A stretch of DNA of 62,295 bases. It comes from a virus. The position numbers were made by a program, and so were the translations under genes. Where the stretch lies: IMG/VR virus record IMGVR_UViG_3300043435_000756, positions 1 to 62,295 of that record; one strand, written 5' to 3'. Positions 18,716 to 28,360 of the stretch are shown one piece after another (positions within the stretch are counted from its first letter, which is position 1; the number at the start of each line of letters is the position of its first letter). The notes under the pieces were generated by a model. That model did no database searches, was not told where the DNA came from, and saw only the letters and a list, made by a program, of their open reading frames with translations.

Positions 18716-20986
18716 ATGGCAACTACATTCCCTACAACACTAGATCAACTGTTAAATCCAGCAGCTACTGATTCTGTTGAGTTTGTATCCCATTCTGCCC
18801 AGCATTCAAATGCCAACGATGCAATTGAGGCCTTAGAGGCCAAACTTGGTGTTGATAATTCTACAGATACCTCAACCATAGACTATAAGGTTCGGGACTT
18901 AATATCTAAAATATATACCAATGAAATGGCGCAAGACACAATCGCTGCCGCATTGGCCGCAGGAACCCACGGCAATATAACCGTTGCTTATGATGATGTT
19001 GCAAACTCACTAAGCTTAACCGCTACATATGATGACGAAGAAGTCATGGATGCAATTGCAACATCTTTAACAGCAGGCACAGGAATCACAAAAACTTATA
19101 ATGACGTTGCTAACACAATTACCTTAGCAGTAGATACATCAGTTATTGCCACATTGGTAAATGGGTTTGTTCCTCAATCCCAGCTTGATATCGATGAGAG
19201 AATTCAAGACGTAGCCGCAAAATTAATTACAGATGGAACCCACTATAATATAACCGTCTCATATGATGATACAACCGCAAAGCTAAGCTTAAGCGCAAAT
19301 TATGACGACGAAGAGGTCATGGACGCAATTGCTACATCTTTAACGGCGGGTAATGGAATAACAAAGACTTATGACGATGTCGCTAATACAATAACCCTGG
19401 CAGTAGATACTACCGTTATTGCAGATCGGACATATGTAAATACAGCAATATCCAATCTTATTGACTCAGCCCCAGCAGTTCTAGATACTCTAAATGAAAT
19501 TGCTGCCGCAATTGGGGATGATGCAAATTTTGTAACAACCATAACCAACGCTCTTTCTCTTAAAGCCCCTCTAGCTTCTCCAGTATTTACTGGACTGCCA
19601 ACAGCTCCAACTCAATCTTCAGATGACAATTCGACAACAATTGCCACAACCGCCTTTGTTCAAACAGCAAAAGCTGGCGCTACACAAAATGCAAAGACAT
19701 ATACAGATGCCGCCATCACAGCACTTGGAAGTAATACTGCTACAACATATGTCCCTTTATCAGAAGTAGGGGTAGCAGACGGAATTGCAACACTTGATGA
19801 AAATGGAAAGGTTCCATTAACTCAATTAGATATAGACGAGAAAATTCAAGATGTAGCGGCAGGACTAATAACATCTGGAACACACACAAATTTAACTGCA
19901 ACTTATGATGATGTAACGGGAAAGATTAACTTTGTAGCAGTAGCTCAATTAACACAAGAACAAGTTCAAGACGCAATAGGACCACTATTTGCACATGGAA
20001 CTAATCCTAATATTTCTGTAACTTATGATGACGAAGCAAACAAGATGATCCTGGAAGCGTACATTCCTCCATCTACTGCTAAAATGTCTCCTACTGCACC
20101 TTTAAGCCCTATAGATGGCCAGTTCTGGTTTGATACCGATGAGTATAGAAGCGGCAATACAAGGTCCTTAAAGGTTTGGAATGCATTAAGCTCCACATGG
20201 GAATATGTATCTACAGACTTATCTTTATCTACTACTAATACATGGACATCAAAGAATACTTTTACTAACGGAATTATTATTGGTCTTGATGCCGCCCCAT
20301 TGACACCAGTACATGGACAAATTTATTACAATAAAGCCTTAAATAAACTAAAGGTGTATGACGGATTGCTATGGCAAGATATTCAAGGAGGCGGCGGTGG
20401 AGGTGAAGGATTAACATTAATCCCAACAGATACCTCTCTTCCTCCAAGCACATTCTTTGTCGGATTAATTGCACCACCATCTGGAGCAACAACAGCAGGA
20501 GATCTTTGGATAGATGTTGACGATGACGCAGGATCTACTGAATTTGTTTTTGCTGGACCTAATCCTCCAGCTGAAGGAACTTATGGAATGGATACTCTGT
20601 GGATTGACACAGATGAACCAGATCTTCCTTTAATATACGCAGATGAAGAGCCTCCTGCATATACTACGGTTGAAGGAGATTTCTGGGTTGATTTAGATGA
20701 CACAAGTGGTCAATCTATTTTGTCTTCAACAACTCCTCCAAATCCACAGCAAACAGAGTTTTGGTTAGACTTAACAACAGAAGAGGGTGAAATAACTTAT
20801 TCTGATTTGTTTAAAAACAATGCTGCACAAATAACAAACTTTGCTAGTTTGCCAGCAGCATCTTTGCATGGCGGAATGATAGCATACGTGTCATCAGAGG
20901 CTTCTTTATATGTGGCAGCTGCGGGACAATGGATAAAGATATTCCCAACCTTCGATTCGGAAACGTTAATTTGGGCTGGGGTTTAA
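18716..20986 (+). CDS. large tail fibre protein (756 aa)
   Basis: The shaft is built from repeated units (YDDEEVMDAIATSLTAGTGI and TYNDVANTITLAVDTSVI), twice nearly identical at about residues 103-147 and 194-240. Further modules are ATLDENGKVPLTQLDIDEKIQ and VLDTLNEIAAAIGDDAN, shared with the 437-residue fibre. The C-terminal half contains several short WIDTDEP/DFWVDLDD units and a final domain (PASLHGGMIAYVSSEASLYV). All are typical of trimeric phage fibres. Own promoter upstream; start is near-leaderless. Confidence 0.78.
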   Translation: MATTFPTTLDQLLNPAATDSVEFVSHSAQHSNANDAIEALEAKLGVDNSTDTSTIDYKVRDLISKIYTNEMAQDTIAAALAAGTHGNITVAYDDVANSLSLTATYDDEEVMDAIATSLTAGTGITKTYNDVANTITLAVDTSVIATLVNGFVPQSQLDIDERIQDVAAKLITDGTHYNITVSYDDTTAKLSLSANYDDEEVMDAIATSLTAGNGITKTYDDVANTITLAVDTTVIADRTYVNTAISNLIDSAPAVLDTLNEIAAAIGDDANFVTTITNALSLKAPLASPVFTGLPTAPTQSSDDNSTTIATTAFVQTAKAGATQNAKTYTDAAITALGSNTATTYVPLSEVGVADGIATLDENGKVPLTQLDIDEKIQDVAAGLITSGTHTNLTATYDDVTGKINFVAVAQLTQEQVQDAIGPLFAHGTNPNISVTYDDEANKMILEAYIPPSTAKMSPTAPLSPIDGQFWFDTDEYRSGNTRSLKVWNALSSTWEYVSTDLSLSTTNTWTSKNTFTNGIIIGLDAAPLTPVHGQIYYNKALNKLKVYDGLLWQDIQGGGGGGEGLTLIPTDTSLPPSTFFVGLIAPPSGATTAGDLWIDVDDDAGSTEFVFAGPNPPAEGTYGMDTLWIDTDEPDLPLIYADEEPPAYTTVEGDFWVDLDDTSGQSILSSTTPPNPQQTEFWLDLTTEEGEITYSDLFKNNAAQITNFASLPAASLHGGMIAYVSSEASLYVAAAGQWIKIFPTFDSETLIWAGV

Positions 20987-21000
20987 TAAAAGATATGTTG

Positions 21001-21006
21001 TATAAT
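21001..21006 (+). promoter_or_regulatory. -10 box before the gene at 21026
   Basis: TTGTATAATAG, with GAGAGG ribosome site 7 bases downstream, so a short leader of about 15 nt is expected. Confidence 0.5.
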
Positions 21007-21025
21007 AGTGGAGAGGTAATCAAAT

Positions 21026-21643
21026 ATGTCATTAAAACGCTATAACGGAACTGAGTGGGTAGTCGTTGCAGGATCACGACCTGGCCCAACGGGAGCCACT
21101 GGCCCTCAAGGACCAGCAGGAACTGCCGCAGCCGTATCTGTAGGAACAGTAACAACAGTTGCAGCAGGTGCAAACGCAACAGTAACAAATTCAGGCACAG
21201 CAACAAATGCTGTTTTTAACTTTTCAATTCCACAAGGCGCATCAGTTACAGGCCCAGCGGGTGTTCCAGGTACAAGAGGAACAAAGACATACACAGCCCA
21301 ATCTATTCCACAAAATGCGGGATTAACAAATTTAATTGAAGGCGATAACTTTATAAATTTAAATACTGGAGAGTATTACGTTTATAGCGCATCAACAACT
21401 ACTTGGGTATTACAAGGTAACGTACGAGGACCTCAAGGTATTCAGGGAAATGCAGGACCAGCGGGACCACAAGGACCTATTGGTCCAATTGGAGATGTAG
21501 TTGTGGCGGACATTGAAAGAAGAGTTTCAGCCTATGAATTAGATTCATTACTTAATCTAGGTATTTATTATCCAAAATATGCACTAACATCATCTTTGGC
21601 ACAGATAAATGGTACAATTATGGCAACAAGTTTTATTTTCTAA
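21026..21643 (+). CDS. collagen-like fibre protein (205 aa)
   Basis: MSLKRYNGTEWVVVAGSRPG is a standard N-terminal module of phage fibres, followed by [13 protein letters not shown], an alanine/valine-rich beta module (VGTVTTVAAGANATVTNSG), a second short collagen tract, and a C-terminal segment with AYELDSLLNLGIYY. Expected trimeric. Translated with the 1165-residue gene downstream. Confidence 0.75.
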   Translation: MSLKRYNGTEWVVVAGSRPGPTGATGPQGPAGTAAAVSVGTVTTVAAGANATVTNSGTATNAVFNFSIPQGASVTGPAGVPGTRGTKTYTAQSIPQNAGLTNLIEGDNFINLNTGEYYVYSASTTTWVLQGNVRGPQGIQGNAGPAGPQGPIGPIGDVVVADIERRVSAYELDSLLNLGIYYPKYALTSSLAQINGTIMATSFIF

Positions 21644-21658
21644 GGGAGACTAACTAAT

Positions 21659-24600
21659 ATGGCAAGAAGAGCAATTAACGACCAGGGAATTATATTTTCA
21701 CCTGCAACATCCACAATTACAATTCCAAGAGTAGTCTTAAGACAAAATCTTCTTTTGATCACCAACGTCACCCAGAATAAAATCATTTATAATTTTTCAG
21801 ACCCAGCGGTAGGTCTAGTAAGCCACTCTTTAACCAGTAGCCAAAATGACCCATCAACAGTATTAGTTCTTGAATACAACACATCAGCAATGCAGTCAAC
21901 AGATAAACTTCAGATTATGGTTGATGAGCCATTTGAGTCATTTATGCCAGCCCCAGATCAGCTGGATGCAGTTGGAAAGTTCAAGATATCAGATCCAGAA
22001 TCTTTAATTGATACAGACTTTGAATACGGTGTTCAGGGCTCCAAGTGGGAATCACTTTCTCTTCAAAACAATTACCCAACATTCTTCTCAAGAAATACAG
22101 GAGGAAACTCCCTAGATGTAGTTAGCATTATTTCATCAGGAGGTTCTCCTAGATCTACAATTGTTGTAAACACAGCAACCCCACACGGATTAACTAATGG
22201 AGACGTAGTAAGCGTTAACGAGTCTTTAAGTCCATTAACTGATGGAACATTCCTGGTTACAGTGCTAAGCTCAACTATTTTTTCATATATTGCTAAAGGT
22301 TTTGTGGCAAATGGCACAAGCGTACAAGATGGAGTTTTGACAAATCTTTATGGTGGAGGAATTTTTGATAATGCTCACATTCCTGGAGGAAACACAGGTA
22401 ACCTAAATTCATGGTCAGCTACATCAGACGGTGCAGCCCTTTCTAGAATAAACGTAGTAACTACAAATCCACACGGATTATATCCAGGAACACCTATTTT
22501 GGTTTCAGCTCCATCAGGAAGTGCTATTAACGGAAGCTTTTTGATTGACAGAGTTACAACCCCAAATTCTTTCTCTTTTATGACACAAGGATTAATTCCA
22601 GTAGGAACAATTGTTACCACAGGAATTGGTTTGTATTGTAAGCCTGAAGGCTATGTAGAGCATAGACCTTTTGACGGTGGAGTGATTCTTACAACAGGAA
22701 ACAACGTGTGCGGAACACAAACACTTAGACAAACACGTAGATACTTTAGATATCAGTCAGGTAAGTCAATTACTTTTTCAACAGGAACAAAGTTTACGCC
22801 TTCATTTGATATATCATATATTGCATCATCAAGCACAGCAATCGGATCAAATACAATTACAATTCGTGTTTTGCAAGATCACAATTTACAAGCGGGAGCA
22901 ACAGTTAAAGTTGAAGGAATTGAAACGGTAGGAGCATACAATCCATTTAATGGTTTATTTACTATCAGCTCAGTACCAGATTCAAATACAATTTTATTAC
23001 AAAAAACATTTACATCTGCAATTACAGCAATTGATCAATTGCCAGGTGGAGTTAACTCTTTCGTAACAGCGTATCAATGGAAAGGCTCAGCAACAAGAGC
23101 AGGACTATATGATGATCAAAATGGATTCTATTTCGAGTATGATGGACGAACATTATATGCAGTAAGAAGATTCTCAAATAAAGAACTGTTCGGTAAAGTT
23201 TCAGTAACACAGTTTTCAAATGTAGTAACAGGTATAGACACTAGATTTAGAAAGCAGCTTCTTGTAGGAGACCTAATTGTAATTAGAGGACAATCCTATA
23301 GAGTTATCCAGATTAGCTCTGATACTGTACTTAACATTGCCCCAGCATATCGTGGACCAAGCGTTACAGCATCTCCTTACCTTAAGACACAGATTCAAAA
23401 GGTTCCACAGAATGAATGGAATATTGATACTATGGATGGAACTGGACCAACAGGTTATAATCTTGACATAGCAAAGATGCAGATGACATTCATTGACTAC
23501 TCATGGTATGGCGCAGGATCAATTAGATTTGGCATGAGAGCAAATGACGGAGCGGTTGTTTGGTGCCATAAGATGGTAATGAATAATAATAATACTGCTT
23601 CATATATGCGTTCAGGTAACTTGCCAGCAAGATATGAAACAATTAATGAGCCTTTAAACTCTGCAAAATTAATTGCAGGTGGATCAGGAATTAGCGGATC
23701 TACATTATTCCCTCAAGACACAGTAATTTATGTTAATGACGTAAGTTTCTGGCCTTCAAATGGATATTTAAGAATTGCAGACGGAGCTAACTTTGAAATT
23801 TGTGAGTATACATCAATTGGTGCATATAACCCAACAATTCAAGCAACAGCCGTTAATATTGTAAGAAGAGTTGCACAGCCATTAGTTTATGGAGGAGTTT
23901 CAATGAATCTTTTTGGAACAGCGTCTCAAGTAAACTTTGTTCCAGACTCAACAATTCCAGGCGGATCTGGAGTAGCGCAAGTTTCAGTACAAACAATTTC
24001 TCAAAACTGTGCACCAGTTATGTCACACTGGGGATCATCAGTTATTATGGACGGAAAATTTAATGATGATAAATCATTTATCTTTACTGCTGGTATGCAG
24101 AAATATCTTCAGGTCGGTGGATCTGGAACAATTTCAGCAACAATAACAAACCGTCAGTCACACAATAATATTGCAACAATGACAACATCTGGTCCCCACA
24201 CACTTGCAGCGGGAACAAATGTTACTATAAGCGGTGTTCAAGATATTTCAACTGTTATATATAAGCAGCTAACAAATAATATTGCAACGCTAACAACTTC
24301 TACTCCTCATTTCTACTCGGTTGGACAATCAGTAACCATAACTGGAGTAGATACAGTATTCAATGGAACATACACTGTTTCCCTTGTTCCAGATTCAACA
24401 AGAATTTCATTTAGCAAGGTTTCAAATAATATTGGATTCCAATTTGTTTCAGGAACCCCAAGAATTACAGCCGCAAGTAGATATAACGGCACATTCTTAA
24501 TTGATACAGTTACCCCAACATCATTTTCTTATACTTTAGCGGGGGCAGACGAATCAATTGCAGCAGTTAACCCTAACGGAACTGCAGTTCAGACTTTTGG

Positions 24601-25156
24601 AAGTACACCAACCCCACGTCCTCTTGTTTCAATTAGAGTGGCACCTTCAGCAGACAATGGTCTAGGAAGAAACTTCGGGCAACGTGAACTTGCTAATAGA
24701 ATGCAGATGAAGCTAGACTCTGTTGGAGTTCTTTCACAAGGACAGTTCTTGATTGAAGGAATTTTGAACCCAGCAACAATGAACGGTATTTCTATTCCTT
24801 CGGAATGGGAAGCGCTTAGAGTTGGTTCAGGTTCTCTTGCACAGGTAATTTACCATGACGGAACAGGTGTTAGAGGTACTGGAGCTCCAGTTACATCTCC
24901 TACAAATACCGTTACTGGTGGAGATCGTATCTTCGCTTTCTATACAGAAAACGCAGGTGGTACTAACTTCTCAGTTTCTACTTTTGATGCTAAGAAAGTT
25001 AGAGATCTTTCAAACTCAATTCTAAATGGAAATGGGTCTCAGACAAATCCATCTTTCCCTAACGGACCAGACATCCTAACAATTACAGCAACAAACCTCG
25101 GTTCAGGTGCTGCAAACATTCTTGCTAGAATTTCATGGACTGAAGCACAGGCTTAG
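21659..25156 (+). CDS. very large beta-rich baseplate/fibre protein (1165 aa)
   Basis: N-terminal domain (GIIFSPATSTITIPRVVLRQ, about 1-110) followed by several copies of a beta-sandwich unit with the recurring phrase TPHGLTNGDVVSVNE / NPHGLYPGTPILVSA / QDHNLQAGATVKVEG and the partner NGTFLV/NGSFLIDRVT, seen at about residues 175-230, 265-320, 390-450, 830-880 and 890-980. A central block (SGKSITFSTGTKFTPS, QYRYFRYQSG) may be a receptor-binding core. Proteins with these repeats are usually large structural proteins of marine phages. No enzyme motif seen. It may form a hub or long fibre. Confidence 0.7.
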   Translation: MARRAINDQGIIFSPATSTITIPRVVLRQNLLLITNVTQNKIIYNFSDPAVGLVSHSLTSSQNDPSTVLVLEYNTSAMQSTDKLQIMVDEPFESFMPAPDQLDAVGKFKISDPESLIDTDFEYGVQGSKWESLSLQNNYPTFFSRNTGGNSLDVVSIISSGGSPRSTIVVNTATPHGLTNGDVVSVNESLSPLTDGTFLVTVLSSTIFSYIAKGFVANGTSVQDGVLTNLYGGGIFDNAHIPGGNTGNLNSWSATSDGAALSRINVVTTNPHGLYPGTPILVSAPSGSAINGSFLIDRVTTPNSFSFMTQGLIPVGTIVTTGIGLYCKPEGYVEHRPFDGGVILTTGNNVCGTQTLRQTRRYFRYQSGKSITFSTGTKFTPSFDISYIASSSTAIGSNTITIRVLQDHNLQAGATVKVEGIETVGAYNPFNGLFTISSVPDSNTILLQKTFTSAITAIDQLPGGVNSFVTAYQWKGSATRAGLYDDQNGFYFEYDGRTLYAVRRFSNKELFGKVSVTQFSNVVTGIDTRFRKQLLVGDLIVIRGQSYRVIQISSDTVLNIAPAYRGPSVTASPYLKTQIQKVPQNEWNIDTMDGTGPTGYNLDIAKMQMTFIDYSWYGAGSIRFGMRANDGAVVWCHKMVMNNNNTASYMRSGNLPARYETINEPLNSAKLIAGGSGISGSTLFPQDTVIYVNDVSFWPSNGYLRIADGANFEICEYTSIGAYNPTIQATAVNIVRRVAQPLVYGGVSMNLFGTASQVNFVPDSTIPGGSGVAQVSVQTISQNCAPVMSHWGSSVIMDGKFNDDKSFIFTAGMQKYLQVGGSGTISATITNRQSHNNIATMTTSGPHTLAAGTNVTISGVQDISTVIYKQLTNNIATLTTSTPHFYSVGQSVTITGVDTVFNGTYTVSLVPDSTRISFSKVSNNIGFQFVSGTPRITAASRYNGTFLIDTVTPTSFSYTLAGADESIAAVNPNGTAVQTFGSTPTPRPLVSIRVAPSADNGLGRNFGQRELANRMQMKLDSVGVLSQGQFLIEGILNPATMNGISIPSEWEALRVGSGSLAQVIYHDGTGVRGTGAPVTSPTNTVTGGDRIFAFYTENAGGTNFSVSTFDAKKVRDLSNSILNGNGSQTNPSFPNGPDILTITATNLGSGAANILARISWTEAQA

Positions 25157-25164
25157 GAGAAAAA

Positions 25165-25830
25165 ATGCCAGACTATACAACGTTATCGAGTCAAGTAGAC
25201 TTATTTAAAACAAAAGTAACTGCCCTGGCTTCAACAACCCTAGATGCAAATGACTTAGTTCTTATAGCATCAGCTTTAGACACTTTGGCAAAATCAATGG
25301 GCGTTAATGATATCTTAGCAGTCACAAATGAAAGAATTGCTGCTATAACTGCAGCAAAAGATGCAGCAATAGTATCAATTAATACATCTGTAAATGGAAC
25401 AAGATTAACAGATCTTGAAGAAACAGCAGCCGAATATGAAACAAGAATTTATGCTGTAGAGAATTACGTAAATACCGCAGGTGGAAACATATCTGCGCTT
25501 TCATCATTAGTAACAGCCCTAGATTCATCCATTACCCCAAACGTAATGAAATCCTGGACAACAGTAACTGCTAACTACCAAGCTTTAGTAAGAGACAGAC
25601 TTCTTGTGGTTCCCGCAGAAGGAATGATTATAACCTTGCCAGCTGCACCAGTTGCTGGAGATACAATTAGATTTTTAGATGCTGCAGGTACTGCAGGAAC
25701 AACTAATTTTACAATAGCAAGAAACGCAAAGCCAATACAGTCTTTGTCAGAAGACTTAATTGTTGATGTTGCCTCAGCATCATTTGATTTAGTATATTAC
25801 GATAACGCAACAGGATGGAGAATAGCATAA
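25165..25830 (+). CDS. fibre-associated coiled-coil protein (221 aa)
   Basis: N-terminal coiled-coil-like half (LSSQVDLFKTKVTALASTTL) is duplicated in the gene at 27684. A capping beta domain follows (MIITLPAAPVAGDTIRFLDA) like those ending fibres. The ATG of the adhesin overlaps its stop (TAATG). Likely a trimerising fibre segment adjoining the first adhesin. Confidence 0.65.
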   Translation: MPDYTTLSSQVDLFKTKVTALASTTLDANDLVLIASALDTLAKSMGVNDILAVTNERIAAITAAKDAAIVSINTSVNGTRLTDLEETAAEYETRIYAVENYVNTAGGNISALSSLVTALDSSITPNVMKSWTTVTANYQALVRDRLLVVPAEGMIITLPAAPVAGDTIRFLDAAGTAGTTNFTIARNAKPIQSLSEDLIVDVASASFDLVYYDNATGWRIA

Positions 25831-27371
25831 TGTCAAATTTAAAAACGATACTTGGCGGAGGTAGCACAACCGCAACAAGCGCAGCAACAAACCTTACTAT
25901 CCCTATGACAGAGCTAATTCCTGGACCACTACCTACATTTGCTACATGGCAATGGTATTGGGGAGATTCAAATGAAAATAATGGCGGATACCAGGTTTAT
26001 GATAGCGGCTTGAATATGATTTCATCACAAAAAGCAGGATCAACACACTCAGACACTGGAGACGTAAACATTTCTGCTAGATGGACAATCTACGGTAATG
26101 GTAGAGCAGAAATTATGACAGGTGATCAAAATAATGGTCAAGGTGGATCTTCAGGACAAGCCTATTGGACACAATCAAACTATACATCAAACTCAGAAGC
26201 ATATGGTAATATGGGATGCTGGTCAAATGGACAATGGGGTAGTGCACACTTTAGATTCCCAACATATAATGCGGTTGGAAATACTTTTGCAAGAAACCCT
26301 TCCTACTTTGGTCCTTATAAAGCTAGAACTGGCGTAGTTATTTGCAAAGAGGGCGTAAGACCAAGATATAGTATCTGGCAAGATAATGCTGATATTCGTT
26401 TCCATATTCGTGGAGTTGCAGAGTCAAACGGCGGCTATATTGATAGAATTTCTAATATATCAAGTGCAACCTATTCAACATGGGGAAGCATTGGTAGTGG
26501 TTATGGACAGGTTGGATATAACGACAGAACTAGAACATTTGTTTTGATTGAATCAACAACCAATAACACTAATAGAATACACGTATGGAAAAACCTAAAT
26601 GATGGCAGAAGCCTTCAAAGCCCATTAATGGGTGCAGGATATGCTCACAACTTCTTTGCAGAAGCAAAGTCAGGCGGAACCAATGGGGTCAAAGCTTCAT
26701 ATCGATTCTATGATTTTACATGGGCGTCAGGCGGATCAACACAGGCAGAGCCTACATACAGGAAAAGAGTAATTGTTGGAGACAACGGTATAATTGGAAT
26801 GTCTAGAATGTGCCAACAGGGCAATGCAACAGAGTATGCGACACTAGATTTAGTTTCAGCTACACCAGGAGCTTCTGCTACGGCTCAATTAAATACCGCT
26901 TCTTATCGTCGTATGGGAAATACAACCTCATATGGAATTGATCAGGGTGACAGATACGGAATGAACCATAATATAACTTGGGACAATTCGGTTGTAGCAT
27001 GCTACGCTCCATATTACTACTATGGTTCTGGAATGCATGCTTATTACATTGATACTTATAACCCAACACGTACATTTGTTTCTGAAAATAACTCATCTAC
27101 TAATGGATGCTCAATAGTTCCAATTGGAGAAGGTTCATTTATGTGGAGAGCAAATGAGTGGAATATGGACAGCGGACAAGGATTTAGAATGGCCTGGCTA
27201 CCAATAAAGCAAATGTTTACAAACTTAAAAGATCAAAATGGTTCAGCAATTTCATTAAATGCAACTATTAACCCAGAGCTAACGGGAAGCAATGGCTACA
27301 TGTTTGATTCGTTTTATAATAGCACTCAATACGGAGCGCTACACGTTATGGATAGATGGGTAACAACATGA
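25830..27371 (+). CDS. adhesin A, first of three paralogues (513 aa)
   Basis: Start at 25830 (MSNLKTILGGGSTTATSAAT) chosen for overlap with the previous stop. Repeats of the family core: TFATWQWYWGDSNENNGGYQ, VICKEGVRPRYSIWQD, GYNDRTRTFVLIESTT, NFFAEAKSGG, VIVGDNGIIGMSRMCQQGNA, and TTSYGIDQGDRYGMNHNITWD. Genes at 28361 and 29933 share all of these at much lower identity elsewhere. Trp/Gly/Asn-rich surface-exposed beta structure suggests receptor binding, but a distant enzyme fold cannot be excluded. The downstream 81-residue gene overlaps by ATGA. Confidence 0.7.
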   Translation: MSNLKTILGGGSTTATSAATNLTIPMTELIPGPLPTFATWQWYWGDSNENNGGYQVYDSGLNMISSQKAGSTHSDTGDVNISARWTIYGNGRAEIMTGDQNNGQGGSSGQAYWTQSNYTSNSEAYGNMGCWSNGQWGSAHFRFPTYNAVGNTFARNPSYFGPYKARTGVVICKEGVRPRYSIWQDNADIRFHIRGVAESNGGYIDRISNISSATYSTWGSIGSGYGQVGYNDRTRTFVLIESTTNNTNRIHVWKNLNDGRSLQSPLMGAGYAHNFFAEAKSGGTNGVKASYRFYDFTWASGGSTQAEPTYRKRVIVGDNGIIGMSRMCQQGNATEYATLDLVSATPGASATAQLNTASYRRMGNTTSYGIDQGDRYGMNHNITWDNSVVACYAPYYYYGSGMHAYYIDTYNPTRTFVSENNSSTNGCSIVPIGEGSFMWRANEWNMDSGQGFRMAWLPIKQMFTNLKDQNGSAISLNATINPELTGSNGYMFDSFYNSTQYGALHVMDRWVTT

Positions 27372-27613
27372 GTAAAAAAATTACATTTGACGGATCTTTT
27401 CCAAGATTTTCCGAAGACGGCGAATACGAAACAGCGCTAGATACAAATCTTATACATAGATTTTATTTAGATGGAGAAGAACTAAAAGACAAGTACCCTG
27501 GAAAAACCGACGAGGAAATTGTCGAAATAGAGTTGGCGGCACATGAACAAAGGTTGGCCGATAACGCTGCTCAAAACGCAGCGATAGCAGCCGAAAGAGA
27601 AGCACAGCAATAA
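27368..27613 (+). CDS. small fibre-chaperone-like protein (81 aa)
   Basis: Start at 27368 for ATGA coupling. The core LIHRFYLDGEELKDKYPGKT, repeated as LIHRFSLVNGEVVDKYPGKT in the gene at 31530, with a following acidic helix. Each copy follows an adhesin gene, so both may be dedicated folding or attachment factors. No named family recognised. Confidence 0.65.
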   Translation: MSKKITFDGSFPRFSEDGEYETALDTNLIHRFYLDGEELKDKYPGKTDEEIVEIELAAHEQRLADNAAQNAAIAAEREAQQ

Positions 27614-27654
27614 AAAAATGGAAAAGTGTATAGGCGTCCTAAAAGACATTATGG

Positions 27655-27660
27655 TATACT
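27655..27660 (+). promoter_or_regulatory. extended -10 box before the gene at 27684
   Basis: TTATGGTATACT with AAGGAG ribosome site downstream. Confidence 0.5.
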
Positions 27661-27683
27661 TTACTAACAAGGAGATATAAAAA

Positions 27684-28016
27684 ATGCCAGATTATTCAAG
27701 TTTATCAAGCCAGGTCGACCTATTTAAGACAAAGGTCACGGCCCTATCAAGCTCAACGCTAAACTCTCAAGACCTAGTCTTTTTAGCAAAAGCGTTAGAA
27801 TCAATGGGCAATCTTCTAGGAGTTAACGATATTGTTTCTGCTACATCATCGAAGGTAACAGAAATTCAAACAGCTTCTTCGGGAGCCGTTGCAAGTGTTA
27901 ACACAGCAGGGTCTACACAGATCGTTGCGGTTAACTCGGCTGGAGTAGCAAATGTTGCAGCCATCCAATCTTCGATAGATAACTACACAATTTATACAAA
28001 CATGGGAGTAATTTAA
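27684..28016 (+). CDS. coiled-coil paralogue of the 25165 gene (110 aa)
   Basis: Begins MPDYSSLSSQVDLFKTKVTA, nearly identical to the 221-residue protein upstream, but lacks its capping domain. Ends with Ala/Val/Ser-rich helices. Trimerising fibre segment inferred. Confidence 0.65.
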   Translation: MPDYSSLSSQVDLFKTKVTALSSSTLNSQDLVFLAKALESMGNLLGVNDIVSATSSKVTEIQTASSGAVASVNTAGSTQIVAVNSAGVANVAAIQSSIDNYTIYTNMGVI

Positions 28017-28017
28017 T

Positions 28018-28335
28018 ATGGCAACAGTAAGCTTACCAAGCAGATTTTATGCAGACACAATTCCTGCATCAGAAACATCAGTTTATACAACACCAGCAGC
28101 ACAGATTGACGTTGTTACATCTTTAACATTTGACAATCTAACAAATGCAACAAGAACAGTAACACTAAAGATGGCAGGAAAGTTCTTTGTAAAGGCCTTA
28201 GATGTTCCACCACGTGCAATTATTGTTCTTGACGTTAAGCAAGTTCTTAACACAGCAGAGACTATTCAGATAAGCGCAGACGCTGCGGACTCTATCTCAG
28301 TATTTATCTCTGGCGTAAAAATCAATCAAGTATAA
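28018..28335 (+). CDS. small beta-sandwich virion protein (105 aa)
   Basis: Starts MATVSLPSRFYADTIPASET. The end IQISADAADSISVFISGVKI parallels the end of the gene at 33441 (SIWASANVTGGVSIMVSGVEI), a jelly-roll-like domain found in phage decoration or fibre proteins. No catalytic motif. Confidence 0.6.
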   Translation: MATVSLPSRFYADTIPASETSVYTTPAAQIDVVTSLTFDNLTNATRTVTLKMAGKFFVKALDVPPRAIIVLDVKQVLNTAETIQISADAADSISVFISGVKINQV

Positions 28336-28360
28336 TTTAACTATTTAAGGGAGAACTAAA